A DNA stretch of 64,000 nucleotides from Cyanophora paradoxa. Its lineage: Eukaryota; Glaucocystophyceae; Cyanophorales; Cyanophoraceae. Positions 53,707 to 64,000 of the stretch are shown here, in pieces; the stretch's first letter is position 1, and each line of letters opens with the position of its first letter. The notes under the pieces are model-generated. The model saw only the letters and a list, made by a program, of their open reading frames with translations, searched no databases and was not told the origin of the DNA. The DNA is taken from positions 21,558 through 85,557 of the forward strand of contig QPMI01000454.1 in the NCBI GenBank assembly GCA_004431415.1, written 5' to 3'. Position numbers and translations under genes: made by a program.

Positions 53707-54825
53707 GTGGTGGGCCCTCTGCAAAAACGGGTGTCCGAGGGGGACGCTCAGTCGGCAAGGGGATCTGCGCTTGAGGCCACCCTGTGCATGTCAGATTTCG
53801 TACGGAGCTGCCTGCACTCTCTCAAGGCGCAGGGAGGGGGTCGGCAGCCAAGGCGGCGACGGCCGGGGTACAGGAACATCTGGAACGGGATGCGCACCTT
53901 GGGACGGGAACTTTCGGAAGCTTGCTTCGGGCAGCTGGCAGTGAGGGCAAAAAAGGATCACTGCTGCTATTTAAGGTCGTATTCGGTCTTGGCTAGGGTC
54001 GGGCTGCTTCGCAAAAAATCCACGCTCCCCGCCGCCAGGGTACAGGGTGGCGGACCCTCTGCAAAAACAGGTGTCCGAGGGGGGTGCTCAGTCGGGAAGG
54101 GGATCTGCGCTTGAGGCCACCCTGTGCATGTCAGATTTCGTACAGAGCCGCCTGCACTCTCTCAAGGTGCATGCAGGGGGTCGGCAGCCAAGGCGGCGAC
54201 GGCCGGGGTACAGGAACATCTGGAACGGGATGCGCACCTTGGGACGGGAACTTTCGGAAGCTTGCTTCGGGCAGCTGGCAGTGAGTGCAAAAAAGATCAC
54301 TGCTGCTGTTTAAGGTCGTATTCGGTCTTGGCTAGTGTAGGGCTGCTGCGCAAAAAATCCACGCTCCCCGCCGCCAGGGTGCAGGGTGGTGGGCCCTCTG
54401 CAAAAACGGGTGTCCGAGGGGGACGCTCAGTCGGCAAGGGGATCTGCGCTTGAGGCCACCCTGTGCATGTCAGATTTTGTACAGAGCTGCCTGCACTCTC
54501 TCAAGATGCAGGGAGGGGGACGGCAGCAAGGCGGCGACGGCCGGGGTACAGGAACATCTGGAACGGGATGCGCACCTTGGGACGGGAACTTTCGGAAGCT
54601 TGCTTCGGGCAGCTGGCAGTGAGTGCAAAAAAGATCACTGCTGCTGTTTAAGGTCGTATTCGGTCTTGGCTAGTGTAGGGCTGCTGCGCAAAAAATCCAC
54701 GCTCCCCGCCGCCAGGGTGCAGGGTGGTGGGCCCTCTGCAAAAACGGGTGTCCGAGGGGGACGCTCAGTCCGCAAGGGGATCTGCGCTTGAGGCCACCCT
54801 TGCATGTCAGATTTCGTACAGAGCT

Positions 54826-54897
54826 CGCACATACCATGCTATCCATGAGACTAACTAAGTAATACGTTTATCATCGCCCAAATACGATTTAAGAGCT
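54826..54897. other. 72-bp AT-richer insertion in one satellite unit
   Basis: The unit is interrupted between CAGAGCT and GCCTGCACT. AGAGCT stands on both sides of the insert (54820-54825 and 54892-54897), like a 6-bp target duplication. The insert (CGCACATACC...CGATTT) has no terminal inverted repeats and no relation to the satellite. It could be a short mobile element remnant or filler DNA captured at a break, possibly of organelle origin. Confidence 0.75.
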
Positions 54898-57800
54898 GCC
54901 TGCACTCTCTCAAGGTGCATGCAGGGGGTCGGCAGCCAAGGCGGCGACGGCCGGGGTACAGGAACATCTGGAACGGGATGCGCACCTTGGGACGGGAAGC
55001 TTGCTTCGGGCAGCTGGCAGTGAGGGCAAAAAAGGATCACTGCTGCTGTTTAAGGTCGGATTCAGTCTTGGATAGGTTCGGGCTGCTGCGCAAAAAATCC
55101 ACGCTCCCCGCCGCCAGGGTACAGGGTGGTAGGCCCTCTGCAAAAACGGGTGTCCGAGGGGGACGCTCAGTCGGCAAGGGGATCTGCGCTTGAGGCCACC
55201 CTGTGCATGTCAGATTTCGTGCAGAGCTGCCTGCACTCTCTCAAGGTGCATGCAGGGGGTCGGCAGCCAAGGCGGCGACGGCCGGGGTACAGGAACATCT
55301 GGAACGGGATGCGCACCTTGGGACGGGAACTTTCGGAAGCTTGCTTCGGGCAGCTGGCAGTGAGGGCAAAAAAGGATCACTGCTGCTATTTAAGGTCGGA
55401 TTCAGTCTTGGATAGGTTCGGGCTGCTGCGCAAAAAATCCACGCTCCCCGCCGCCAGGGTACAGGGTGGTGGGCCCTCTGTAAAAACGGGTGTCCGAGGG
55501 GGATGCTCAGTCGGCAAGGGGATCTGCGCTTGAGGCCACCCTGTGCATGTCAGATTTCGTACAGAGCTGCCTGCACTCTCTCAAGGTGCAGGGAGGGGGT
55601 CGGCAGCCAAGGCGGCGACGGCCGGGGTACAGGAACATCTGGAACGGGATGCGCACCTTGGGACGGGAAGCTTGCTTCGGGCAGCTGGCAGTGAGGGCAA
55701 AAAAGATCACTGCTGCTATTTAAGGTCGGATTCAGTCTTGGATAGGTTCGGGCTGCTGCGCAAAACAATCCACGCTCCCCGCCGCCAGGGTACAGGGTGG
55801 TAGGCCCTCTGCAAAAACGGGTGTCCGAGGGGGACGCTCAGTCGGCAAGGGGATCTGCGCTTGAGGCCACCCTGTGCATGTCAGATTTCGTACAGAGCTG
55901 CCTGCACTCTCTCAAGGTGCATGCAGGGGGTCGGCAGCCAAGGCGGCGACGGCCGGGGTACAGGAACATCTGGAACGGGATGCGCACCTTGGGACGGGAA
56001 CTTTTGGAAGCTTGCTTCGGGCAGCTGGCAGTGAGTGCAAAAAAGATCACTGCTGCTGTTTAAGGTCGGATTCGGTCTTGGATAGGTTCGGGCTGCTGCG
56101 CAAAAAATCCACGCTCCCCGCCGCCAGGGTACAGGGTGGTGGGCCCTCTGCAAAAACGGGTGTCCGAGGGGGACGCTCAGTCGGCAAGGGGATCTGCGCT
56201 TGAGGCCACCCTTTGCATGTCAGATTTCGTACAGAGCTGCCTGCACTCTCTCAAGGTGCAGGGAGGGGGTCGGCAGCCAAGGCGGCGACGGCCGGGGTAC
56301 AGGAACATCTGGAACGGGATGCGCACCTTGGGACGGGAACTTTCGGAAGCTTGCTTCGGGCAGCTGGCAGTGAGTGCAAAAAAGATCACTGCTGCTGTTT
56401 AAGGTCGTATTCGGTCTTGGCTAGGGTCGGTCTGCTGCGCAAAAAATCCACGCTCCCCGCCGCCAGGGTACAGGGTGGCGGACCCTCTGCAAAAACGGGT
56501 GTCCGAGGGGGATGCTCAGTCGGCAAGGGGATCTGCGCTTGAGGCCACCCTGTGCATGTCAGATTTCGTACAGAGCTGCCTGCACTCTCTCAAGGTGTAT
56601 GCAGGGGGTCGGCAGCCAAGGCGGCGACGGCCGGGGTACAGGAACATCTGGAACGGGATGCGCACCTTGGGACGGGAAGCTTGCTTCGGGCAGCTGGCAG
56701 TGAGGGCAAAAAAGGATCACTGCTGCTATTTAAGGTCGGATTCAGTCTTGGATAGGTTCGGGCTGCTGCGCAAAAAATCCACGCTCCCCGCCGCCAGGGT
56801 ACAGGGTGGTGGGCCCTCTGCAAAAACGGGTGTCCGAGGGGGACGCTCAGTCGGCAAGGGGATCTGCGCTTGAGGCCACCCTTTGCATGTCAGATTTCGT
56901 ACAGAGCTGCCTGCACTCTCTCAAGGTGCAGGGAGGGGGTCGGCAGCCAAGGCGGCGACGGCCGGGGTACAGGAACATCTGGAACGGGATGCGCACCTTG
57001 GGACGGGAACTTTCGGAAGCTTGCTTCGGGCAGCTGGCAGTGAGGGCAAAAAAGGATCACTGCTGCTGTTTAAGGTCGGATTCAGTCTTGGATAGGTTCG
57101 GGCTGCTGCGCAAAAAATCCACGCTCCCCGCCGCCAGGGTACAGGGTGGTAGGCCCTCTGCAAAAACGGGTGTCCGAGGGGGACGCTCAGTCGGCAAGGG
57201 GATCTGCGCTTGAGGCCACCCTGTGCATGTCAGATTTCGTACAGAGCTGCCTGCACTCTCTCAAGGTGCATGCAGGGGGTCGGCAGCCAAGGCGGCGACG
57301 GCCGGGGTACAGGAACATCTGGAACGGGATGCGCACCTTGGGACGGGAACTTTTGGAAGCTTGCTTCGGGCAGCTGGCAGTGAGGGCAAAAAAGATCACT
57401 GCTGCTGTTTAAGGTCGGATTCAGTCTTGGATAGGTTCGGGCTGCTGCGCAAAAAATCCACGCTCCCCGCCGCCAGGGTACAGGGTGGTGGGCCCTCTGT
57501 AAAAACGGGTGTCCGAGGGGGATGCTCAGTCGGCAAGGGGATCTGCGCTTGAGGCCACCCTGTGCATGTCAGATTTCGTACAGAGCTGCCTGCACTCTCT
57601 CAAGGTGTATGCAGGGGGTCGGCAGCCAAGGCGGCGACGGCCGGGGTACAGGAACATCTGGAACGGGATGCGCACCTTGGGACGGGAAGCTTGCTTCGGG
57701 CAGCTGGCAGTGAGGGCAAAAAAGGATCACTGCTGCTATTTAAGGTCGGATTCAGTCTTGGATAGGTTCGGGCTGCTGCGCAAAAAATCCACGCTCCCCG

Positions 57801-60800
57801 CCGCCAGGGTACAGGGTGGTAGGCCCTCTGCAAAAACGGGTGTCCGAGGGGGACGCTCAGTCGGCAAGGGGATCTGCGCTTGAGGCCACCCTGTGCATGT
57901 CAGATTTCGTACAGAGCTGCCTGCACTCTCTCAAGGTGCATGCAGGGGGTCGGCAGCCAAGGCGGCGACGGCCGGGGTACAGGAACATCTGGAACGGGAT
58001 GCGCACCTTGGAAGGGAACTTTCGGAAGCTTGCTTCGGGCAGCTGGCAGTGAGTGCAAAAAAGATCACTGCTGCTGTTTAAGGTCGGATTCGGTCTTGGA
58101 TAGGTTCGGGCTGCTGCGCAAAAAATCCACGCTCCCCGCCGCCAGGGTACAGGGTGGCGGGCCCTCTGCAAAAACGGGTGTCCGAGGTGGACGCTCAGTC
58201 GGCAAGGGGATCTGCGCTTGAGGCCACCCTGTGCATGTCAGATTTCGTACAGAGCTGCCTGCACTCTCTCAAGGTGCAGGGAGGGGGTCGGCAGCCAAGG
58301 CGGCGACGGCCGGGGTACAGGAACATCTGGAACGGGATGCGCACCTTGGGACGGGAAGCTTGCTTCGGGCAGCTGGCAGTGAGGGCAAAAAAGGATCACT
58401 GCTGCTGTTTAAGGTCGGATTCAGTCTTGGATAGGTTTGGGCTGCCGCGCAAAAAATCCACGCTCCCCGCCGCCAGGGTACAGGGTGGCGGACCCTCTGC
58501 AAAAACGGGTGTCCGAGGGGGGCGCTCAGTCGGCAAGGGGATCTGCGCTTGAGGCCACCCTGTGCATGTCAGATTTCGTACAGAGCTGCCTGCACTCTCT
58601 CAAGGTGCATGCAGGGGGTCGGCAGCCTAGGCGGTGACGGCCGGGGTACAGGAACATCTGGAACGGGATGCGCACCTTGGGACGGGAACTTTCGGAAGCT
58701 TGCTTCGGGCAGCTGGCAGTGAGGGCAAAAAAGGATCACTGGAGCTGTTTAAGGTCGGATTCAGTCTTGGATAGGTTTGGGCTGCTGCGCAAAAAATCCA
58801 CGCTCCCCGCCGCCAGGGTACAGGGTGGTGGGCCCTCTGCAAAAACGGGTGTCCGAGGGGGACGCTCAGTCGGCAAGGGGATCTGCGCTTGAGGCCACCC
58901 TTTGCATGTCAGATTTCGTACAGAGCTGCCTGCACTCTCTCAAGGTGCAGGGAGGGGGTCGGCAGCCAAGGCGGCGACGGCCGGGGTACAGGAACATCTG
59001 GAACAGGATGCGCACCTTGGGACGGGAACTTTCGGAAGCTTGCTTCGGGCAGCTGGCGGTGAGTGCAAAAAAGATCACTGCTGCTGTTTAAGGTCGGATT
59101 CAGTCTTGGATAGGTTCGGGCTGCTGCGCAAAAAATCCACGCTCCCCGCCGCCAGGGTACAGGGTGGTGGGCCCTCTGTAAAAACGGGTGTCCGAGGGGG
59201 ATGCTCAGTCGGCAAGGGGATCTGCGCTTGAGGCCACCCTGTGCATGTCAGATTTCGTACAGAGCTGCCTGCACTCTCTCAAGGTGCAGGGAGGGGGTCG
59301 GCAGCCAAGGCGGCGACGGCCGGGGTACAGGAACATCTGGAACGGGATGCGCACCTTGGGACGGGAAGCTTGCTTCGGGCAGCTGGCAGTCAGGGCAAAA
59401 AAGGATCACTGCTGCTATTTAAGGCCGGATTCAGTCTTGGATAGGTTCGGGCTGCTGCGCAAAAAATCCACGCTCCCCGCCGCCAGGGTACAGGGTGGTA
59501 GGCCCTCTGCAAAAACGGGTGTCCGAGGGGGACGCTCAGTCGGCAAGGGGATCTGCGCTTGAGGCCACCCTGTGCATGTCAGATTTCGTACAGAGCTGCC
59601 TGCACTCTCTCAAGGTGCATGCAGGGGGTCGGCAGCCAAGGCCGCGACGGCCGGGGTACAGGAACATCTGGAACGGGATGCGCACCTTGGGAAGGGAACT
59701 TTTGGAAGCTTGCTTCGGGCAGCTGGCAGTGAGTGCAAAAAAGATCACTGCTGCTATTTAAGGTCGGATTCGGTCTTGGATAGGTTTGGGCTGCTGCGCA
59801 AAAAATCCACGCTCCCCGCCGCCAGGGTACAGGGTGGCGGGCCCTCTGCGAGAACGGGTGTCCGAGGTGGACGCTCAGTCGGCAAGGGGATCTGCGCTTG
59901 AGGCCACCCTGTGCATGTCAGATTTCGTACAGAGCTGCCTGCACTCTCTCAAGGTGCAGGGAGGGGGTCGGCAGCCAAGGCGGCGACGGCCGGGGTACAG
60001 GAACATCTGGAACGGGATGCGCACCTTGGGACGGGAAGCTTGCTTCGGGCAGCTGGCAGTGAGGGCGAAAAAGGATCACTGCTGCTGTTTAAGGTCGGAT
60101 TCAGTCTTGGATAGGTTTGGGCTGCTGCGCAAAAAATCCACGCTCCCCGCCGCCAGGGTACAGGGTGGTGGCCCTCTGCAAAAAGGGTGTCCGAGGGGGC
60201 GCTCAGTCGGCAAGGGGATCTGCGCTTGAGGCCACCCTGTGCATGTCAGATTTCGTACAGAGCTGCCTGCACTCTCTCAAGGTGCAGGAGGGGGTCGGCA
60301 GCCAAGGCGGCGACGGCCGGGGTACAGGAACATCTGGAACGGGATGCGCACCTTGGGACGGGAACTTTCGGAAGCTTGCTTCGGGCAGCTGGCAGTGAGG
60401 CAAAAAAGGATCACTGCTGCTGTTTAAGGTCGGATTCAGTCTTGGATAGGTTGGGCTGCTGCGCAAAAAATCCACGCTCCCCGCCGCCAGGGTACAGGGT
60501 GGTGGACCCTCTGCAAAAACGGTGTCCGAGGGGGACGCTCAGTCGGCAAGGGGATCTGCGCTTGAGGCCACCCTGTGCATGTCAGATTTCGTACAGAGCT
60601 GCCTGCACTCTCTCAAGGTGCATGCAGGGGGTCGGCAGCCAAGGCGGCGACGGCCGGGGTACAGGAACATCTGGAACGGGATGCGCACCTTGGGACGGGA
60701 ACTTTGGAAGCTTGCTTCGGGCAGCTGGCAGTGAGGGCAAAAAGGATCACTGCTGCTGTTTAAGGTCGGATTCAGTCTTGGATAGTGTCGGGCTGCTGCG

Positions 60801-60833
60801 CAAAAAATCCACGCTCCCCGCCGCCAGGGTACA

Positions 60834-62837
60834 GGGTGGTGGGCCCTCTGCAAAAACGGGTGTCCGAGGGGGACGCTCAGTCGGCAAGGGGATCTGCGCT
60901 TGAGGCCACCCTGTGCATGTCAGATTTCGTACAGAGCTGCCTGCACTCTCTCAAGGTGCAGGGAGGGGGTCGGCAGCCAAGGCGGCGACGGCCGGGGTAC
61001 AGGAACATCTGGAACGGGATGCGCACCTTGGGACGGGAAGCTTGCTTCGGGCAGCTGGCAGTGAGGGCAAAAAGGATCACTGCTCTGTTTAAGGTCGGAT
61101 TCAGTCTTGGATAGGTTCGGGCTGCTGCGCAAAAAATCCACGCTCCCCGCCGCCAGGGTACAGGGTGGCGGGCCCTCTGCGAGAACGGGTGTCCGAGGGG
61201 GACGCTCAGTCGGCAAGGGGATCTGCGCTTGAGGCCACCCTGTGCATGTCAGATTTCGTGCAGAGCTGCCTGCACTCTCTCAAGGTGCATGCAGGGGGTC
61301 GGCAGCCAAGCCGGCGACGGCCGGGGTACAGGAACATCTGGAACGGGATGCGCACCTTGGGACGGGAAGCTTGCTTCGGGCAGCTGGCAGTGAGGGCGAA
61401 AAAGGATCACTGCTGCTGTTTAAGGTCGGATTCAGTCTTGGATAGGTTTGGGCTGCTGCGCAAAAAATCCACGCTCCCCGCCGCCAGGGTACAGGGTGGC
61501 GGACCCTCTGCAAAAATGGGTGTCCGAGGGGGGCGCTCAGTCGGCAAGGGGATCTGCGCTTGAGGCCACCCTGTGCATGTCAGATTTCGTACAGAGCTGC
61601 CTGCACTCTCTCAAGGTGCAGGGAGGGGGTCGGCAGCCAAGGCGGCGACGGCCGGGGTACAGGAACATCTGGAACGGGATGCGCACCTTGGGACGGGAAC
61701 TTTCGGAAGCTTGCTTCGGGCAGCTGGCAGTGAGTGCAAAAAAGGATCACTGGAGCTGTTTAAGGTCGGATTCGGTCTTGGATAGGTTTGGGCTGCTGCG
61801 CAAAAAATCCACGCTCCCCGCCGCCAGGGTACAGGGTGGTGGACCCTCTGCAAAAACAGGTGTCCGAGGGGGGCGCTCAGTCGGCAAGGGGATCTGCGCT
61901 TGAGGCCACCCTGTGCATGTCAGATTTCGTACAGAGCTGCCTGCACTCTCTCAAGGTGCATGCAGGGGGTCGGCAGCCAAGGCGGCGACGGCCGGGGTAC
62001 AGGAACATCTGGAACGGGATGCGCACCTTGGGACGGGAACTTTTGGAAGCTTGCTTCGGGCAGCTGGCGGTGAGGGCGAAAAAGGATCACTGCTGCTGTT
62101 TAAGGTCGGATTCAGTCTTGGATAGATTTGGGCTGCTGCGCAAAAAATCCACGCTCCCCGCCGCCAGGGTACAGGGTGGTGGGCCCTCTGCAAAAACGGG
62201 TGTCCGAGGGGGACGCTCAGTCGGCAAGGGGATCTGCGCTTGAGGCCACCCTGTGCATGTCAGATTTCGTACAGAGCTGCCTGCACTCTCTCAAAGTGCA
62301 GGGAGGGGGTCGGCAGCCAAGGCGGCGACGGCCGGGGTACAGGAACATCTGGAACGGGATGCGCACCTTGGGACGGGAAGCTTGCTTCGGGCAGCTGGCG
62401 GTGAGGGCTAAAAAGGATCACTGCTCTGTTTAAGGTCGGATTCAGTCTTGGATAGGTTCGGGCTGCTGCGCAAAAAATCCACGCTCCCCGCCGCCAGGGT
62501 ACAGGGTGGCGGGCCCTCTGCGAGAACGGGTGTCCGAGGGGGACGCTCAGTCGGCAAGGGGATCTGCGCTTGAGGCCACCCTGTGCATGTCAGATTTCGT
62601 GCAGAGCTGCCTGCACTCTCTCAAGGTGCATGCAGGGGGTCGGCAGCCAAGCCGGCGACGGCCGGGGTACAGGAACATCTGGAACGGGATGCGCACCTTG
62701 GGACGGGAAGCTTGCTTCGGGCAGCTGGCAGTGAGGGCGAAAAAGGATCACTGCTGCTGTTTAAGGTCGGATTCAGTCATAGATAGGTTCGGGCTGCTAC
62801 GCAAAACAATCCACGCTCCCCGCCGCCAGGGTACAGG
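60834..62837. repeat. Second higher-order relation inside the satellite (1,341-1,342 bp apart)
   Basis: The two-unit block 60834-61495 returns at 62176-62837. It shares rare variants: CACTGCTCTGTTT (a deletion), CTGCGAGAACGGG and CAAGCCGGCGACGG. The intervening units do not carry this combination. Confidence 0.75.
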
Positions 62838-64000
62838 GTGGTGGGCCCTCTGCAAAAACCGGTGTCCGAGGGGGACGCTCAGTCGGCAAGGGGATCTGCG
62901 CTTGAGGCCACCCTGTGCATATCAGATTTCGTACAGAGCTGCCTGCACTCTCTCAAGGTGCATGCGCAGGGGGTCGGCAGCCAAGGCGGCGACGGCTGGG
63001 GTACAGGAACATCTGGAACGGGATGCGCACCTTTGGACGGGAAGCTTGCTTCGGGCAGCTGGCAGTGAGTGCAAAAAAGATCACTGCTGCTGTTTAAGGT
63101 CGGATTCGGTCTTGGCTAGTGTAGGGCTGCTGCGCAAAAAATCCACGCTCCCCGCCGCCAGGGTACAGGGTGGTGGGCCCTCTGCAAAAACGGGTGTCCG
63201 AGGGGGACGCTCAGTCGGCAAGGGGATCTGCGCTTGAGGCCACCCTGTGCATGTCAGATTTCGTACAGAGCTGCCTGCACTCTCTCAAGGTGCATGCAGG
63301 GGGTCGGCAGCCAAGGCGGCGACGGCCGGGGTACAGGAACATCTGGAACGGGATGCGCACCTTGGGACGGGAACTTTCGGAAGCTTGCTTCGGGCAGCTG
63401 GCAGTGAGGGCGAAAAAGGATCACTGCTGCTGTTTAAGGTCGGATTCAGTCATAGATAGGTTCGGGCTGCTGCGCAAAAAATCCACGCTCCCCGCCGCCA
63501 GGGTACAGGGTGGCAGACCCTCTGCAAAAACGGGTGTCCGAGGGGGACGCTCAGTCGGCAAGGGGATCTGCGCTTGAGGCCACCCTGTGCATGTCAGATT
63601 TCGTACAGAGCTGCCTGCACTCTCTCAAGGTGCAGGGAGGGGGTCGGCAGCCAAGGCGGCGACGGCCGGGGTACAGGAACATCTGGAACAGGATGCGCAT
63701 CTTGGGACGGGAACTTTCGGAAGCTTGCTTCGGGCAGCTGGCAGTGAGTGCAAAAAAGATCACTGCTGCTGTTTAAGGTCGGATTCGGTCTTGGCTAGTG
63801 TAGGGCTGCTGCGCAAAAAATCCACGCTCCCCGCCGCCAGGGTACAGGGTGGTGGGCCCTCTGCAAAAACGGGTGTCCGAGGGGGATGCTCAGTCGGCAA
63901 GGGGATCTGCGCTTGGGGCCACCCTTTGCATGTCAGCTTTCGTACAGAGCTGCCTGCACTCTCTCAAGGTGCAGGAGGGGGTCGGCAGCCAAGGCGGCGA

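Larger units (their letters stand above)
47457..64000. repeat. Satellite array, about 49 units of 331 or 340 bp, continuing past the window
   Basis: Head-to-tail units recur every 331 or 340 bp (a few are 330 or 338-341), for example at 48015, 48346, 48685, 49024 and 49355, to the right edge. Each unit carries GAGGCCACCCT, a GTACAGGAACATCTGGAACG core, one AAGCTT site, GATCACTGCTG, CCACGCTCCCCGCCGCC and GGTGTCCGAGGG. The two lengths reflect presence or absence of 9 bp before AAGCTT. Other linked variants are GCATGCAGGGGG versus GCAGGGAGGGGG, and GATTCAGTCTTGGATAGG versus GTATTCGGTCTTGGCTAG. Unit length is 1 modulo 3, so no frame runs through the array; the many 60-150-residue open frames are by-products. 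No RNA gene consensus (5S, tRNA, snRNA) was recognised within the unit. Confidence 0.95.

Noticed and set aside
47457-64000. Dozens of 60-240-codon open frames in the satellite
   Set aside because: Unit length is 1 modulo 3, so frames shift at every unit; the frames are open on both strands at once and match no family.
47457-64000. CRISPR array or ncRNA gene cluster
   Set aside because: Units are hundreds of bases long without short repeat-spacer structure, and no 5S, tRNA, snRNA or spliced-leader consensus was found.

Overview
This is GC-rich eukaryotic nuclear DNA with dense, intron-split genes. Many introns are 45-75 nt long and C-rich, and many start with GC instead of GT. There are several very small exons and one clear U12-type AT-AC intron. 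Two genes (ARMC2-like and CCDC17-like) belong to motile-cilium families, so the source is probably a flagellated unicellular eukaryote. A GC-rich haptophyte-type alga fits, but that assignment is inference. No prokaryotic operons, CRISPR arrays or phage genes are present.

Layout from left to right. 1-4564 (-): 3'-truncated TRANK1-like UvrD-type helicase. 4861-11281 (-): large gene with two complete arrestin-like modules. 11566-14827 (-): ARMC2. 15173-16678 (+): DHHC palmitoyltransferase whose catalytic Cys codon is split by a U12 intron next to a 7-nt exon. 17149-17721 (+): small tail-anchored amphipathic protein. 18292-20618 (-): membrane-anchored SET-domain protein. 20743-22727 (+): C2-UIM-NPF endocytic adaptor candidate. 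22855-30420 (-): CCDC17-like coiled-coil/C2 protein. 30773-32217 (+): unknown Ala/Pro-rich protein. 33058-37013 (+): organelle-type DEAD-box helicase of the Mss116/RH26 class. 37097-41125 (-): a RING, TRAF zinc finger and MATH gene followed by three more MATH modules, two of them in a 688-bp tandem duplication. 41126-43660: unassigned. 43667-46150 (+): 5'-truncated second copy of the DEAD-box gene, bracketed by response-regulator receiver-domain fragments. 47457 to the window end: a satellite array of about 49 units of 331 or 340 bp.

Three pairs of start sites lie head to head (ARMC2/DHHC, SET/C2, CCDC17/unknown), with 125-350 bp between start codons that could act as shared promoters. The left two thirds is an ordinary gene region. 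From about 33 kb rightwards the DNA is dominated by duplication (DEAD-box copy, MATH tandem array, satellite), which suggests a transition from gene-rich DNA to a repeat-rich block such as a subtelomere or centromere flank. The splice models given were built by hand from reading frame, splice sites and family conservation. Exon boundaries in the GC-rich minus-strand genes are approximate.
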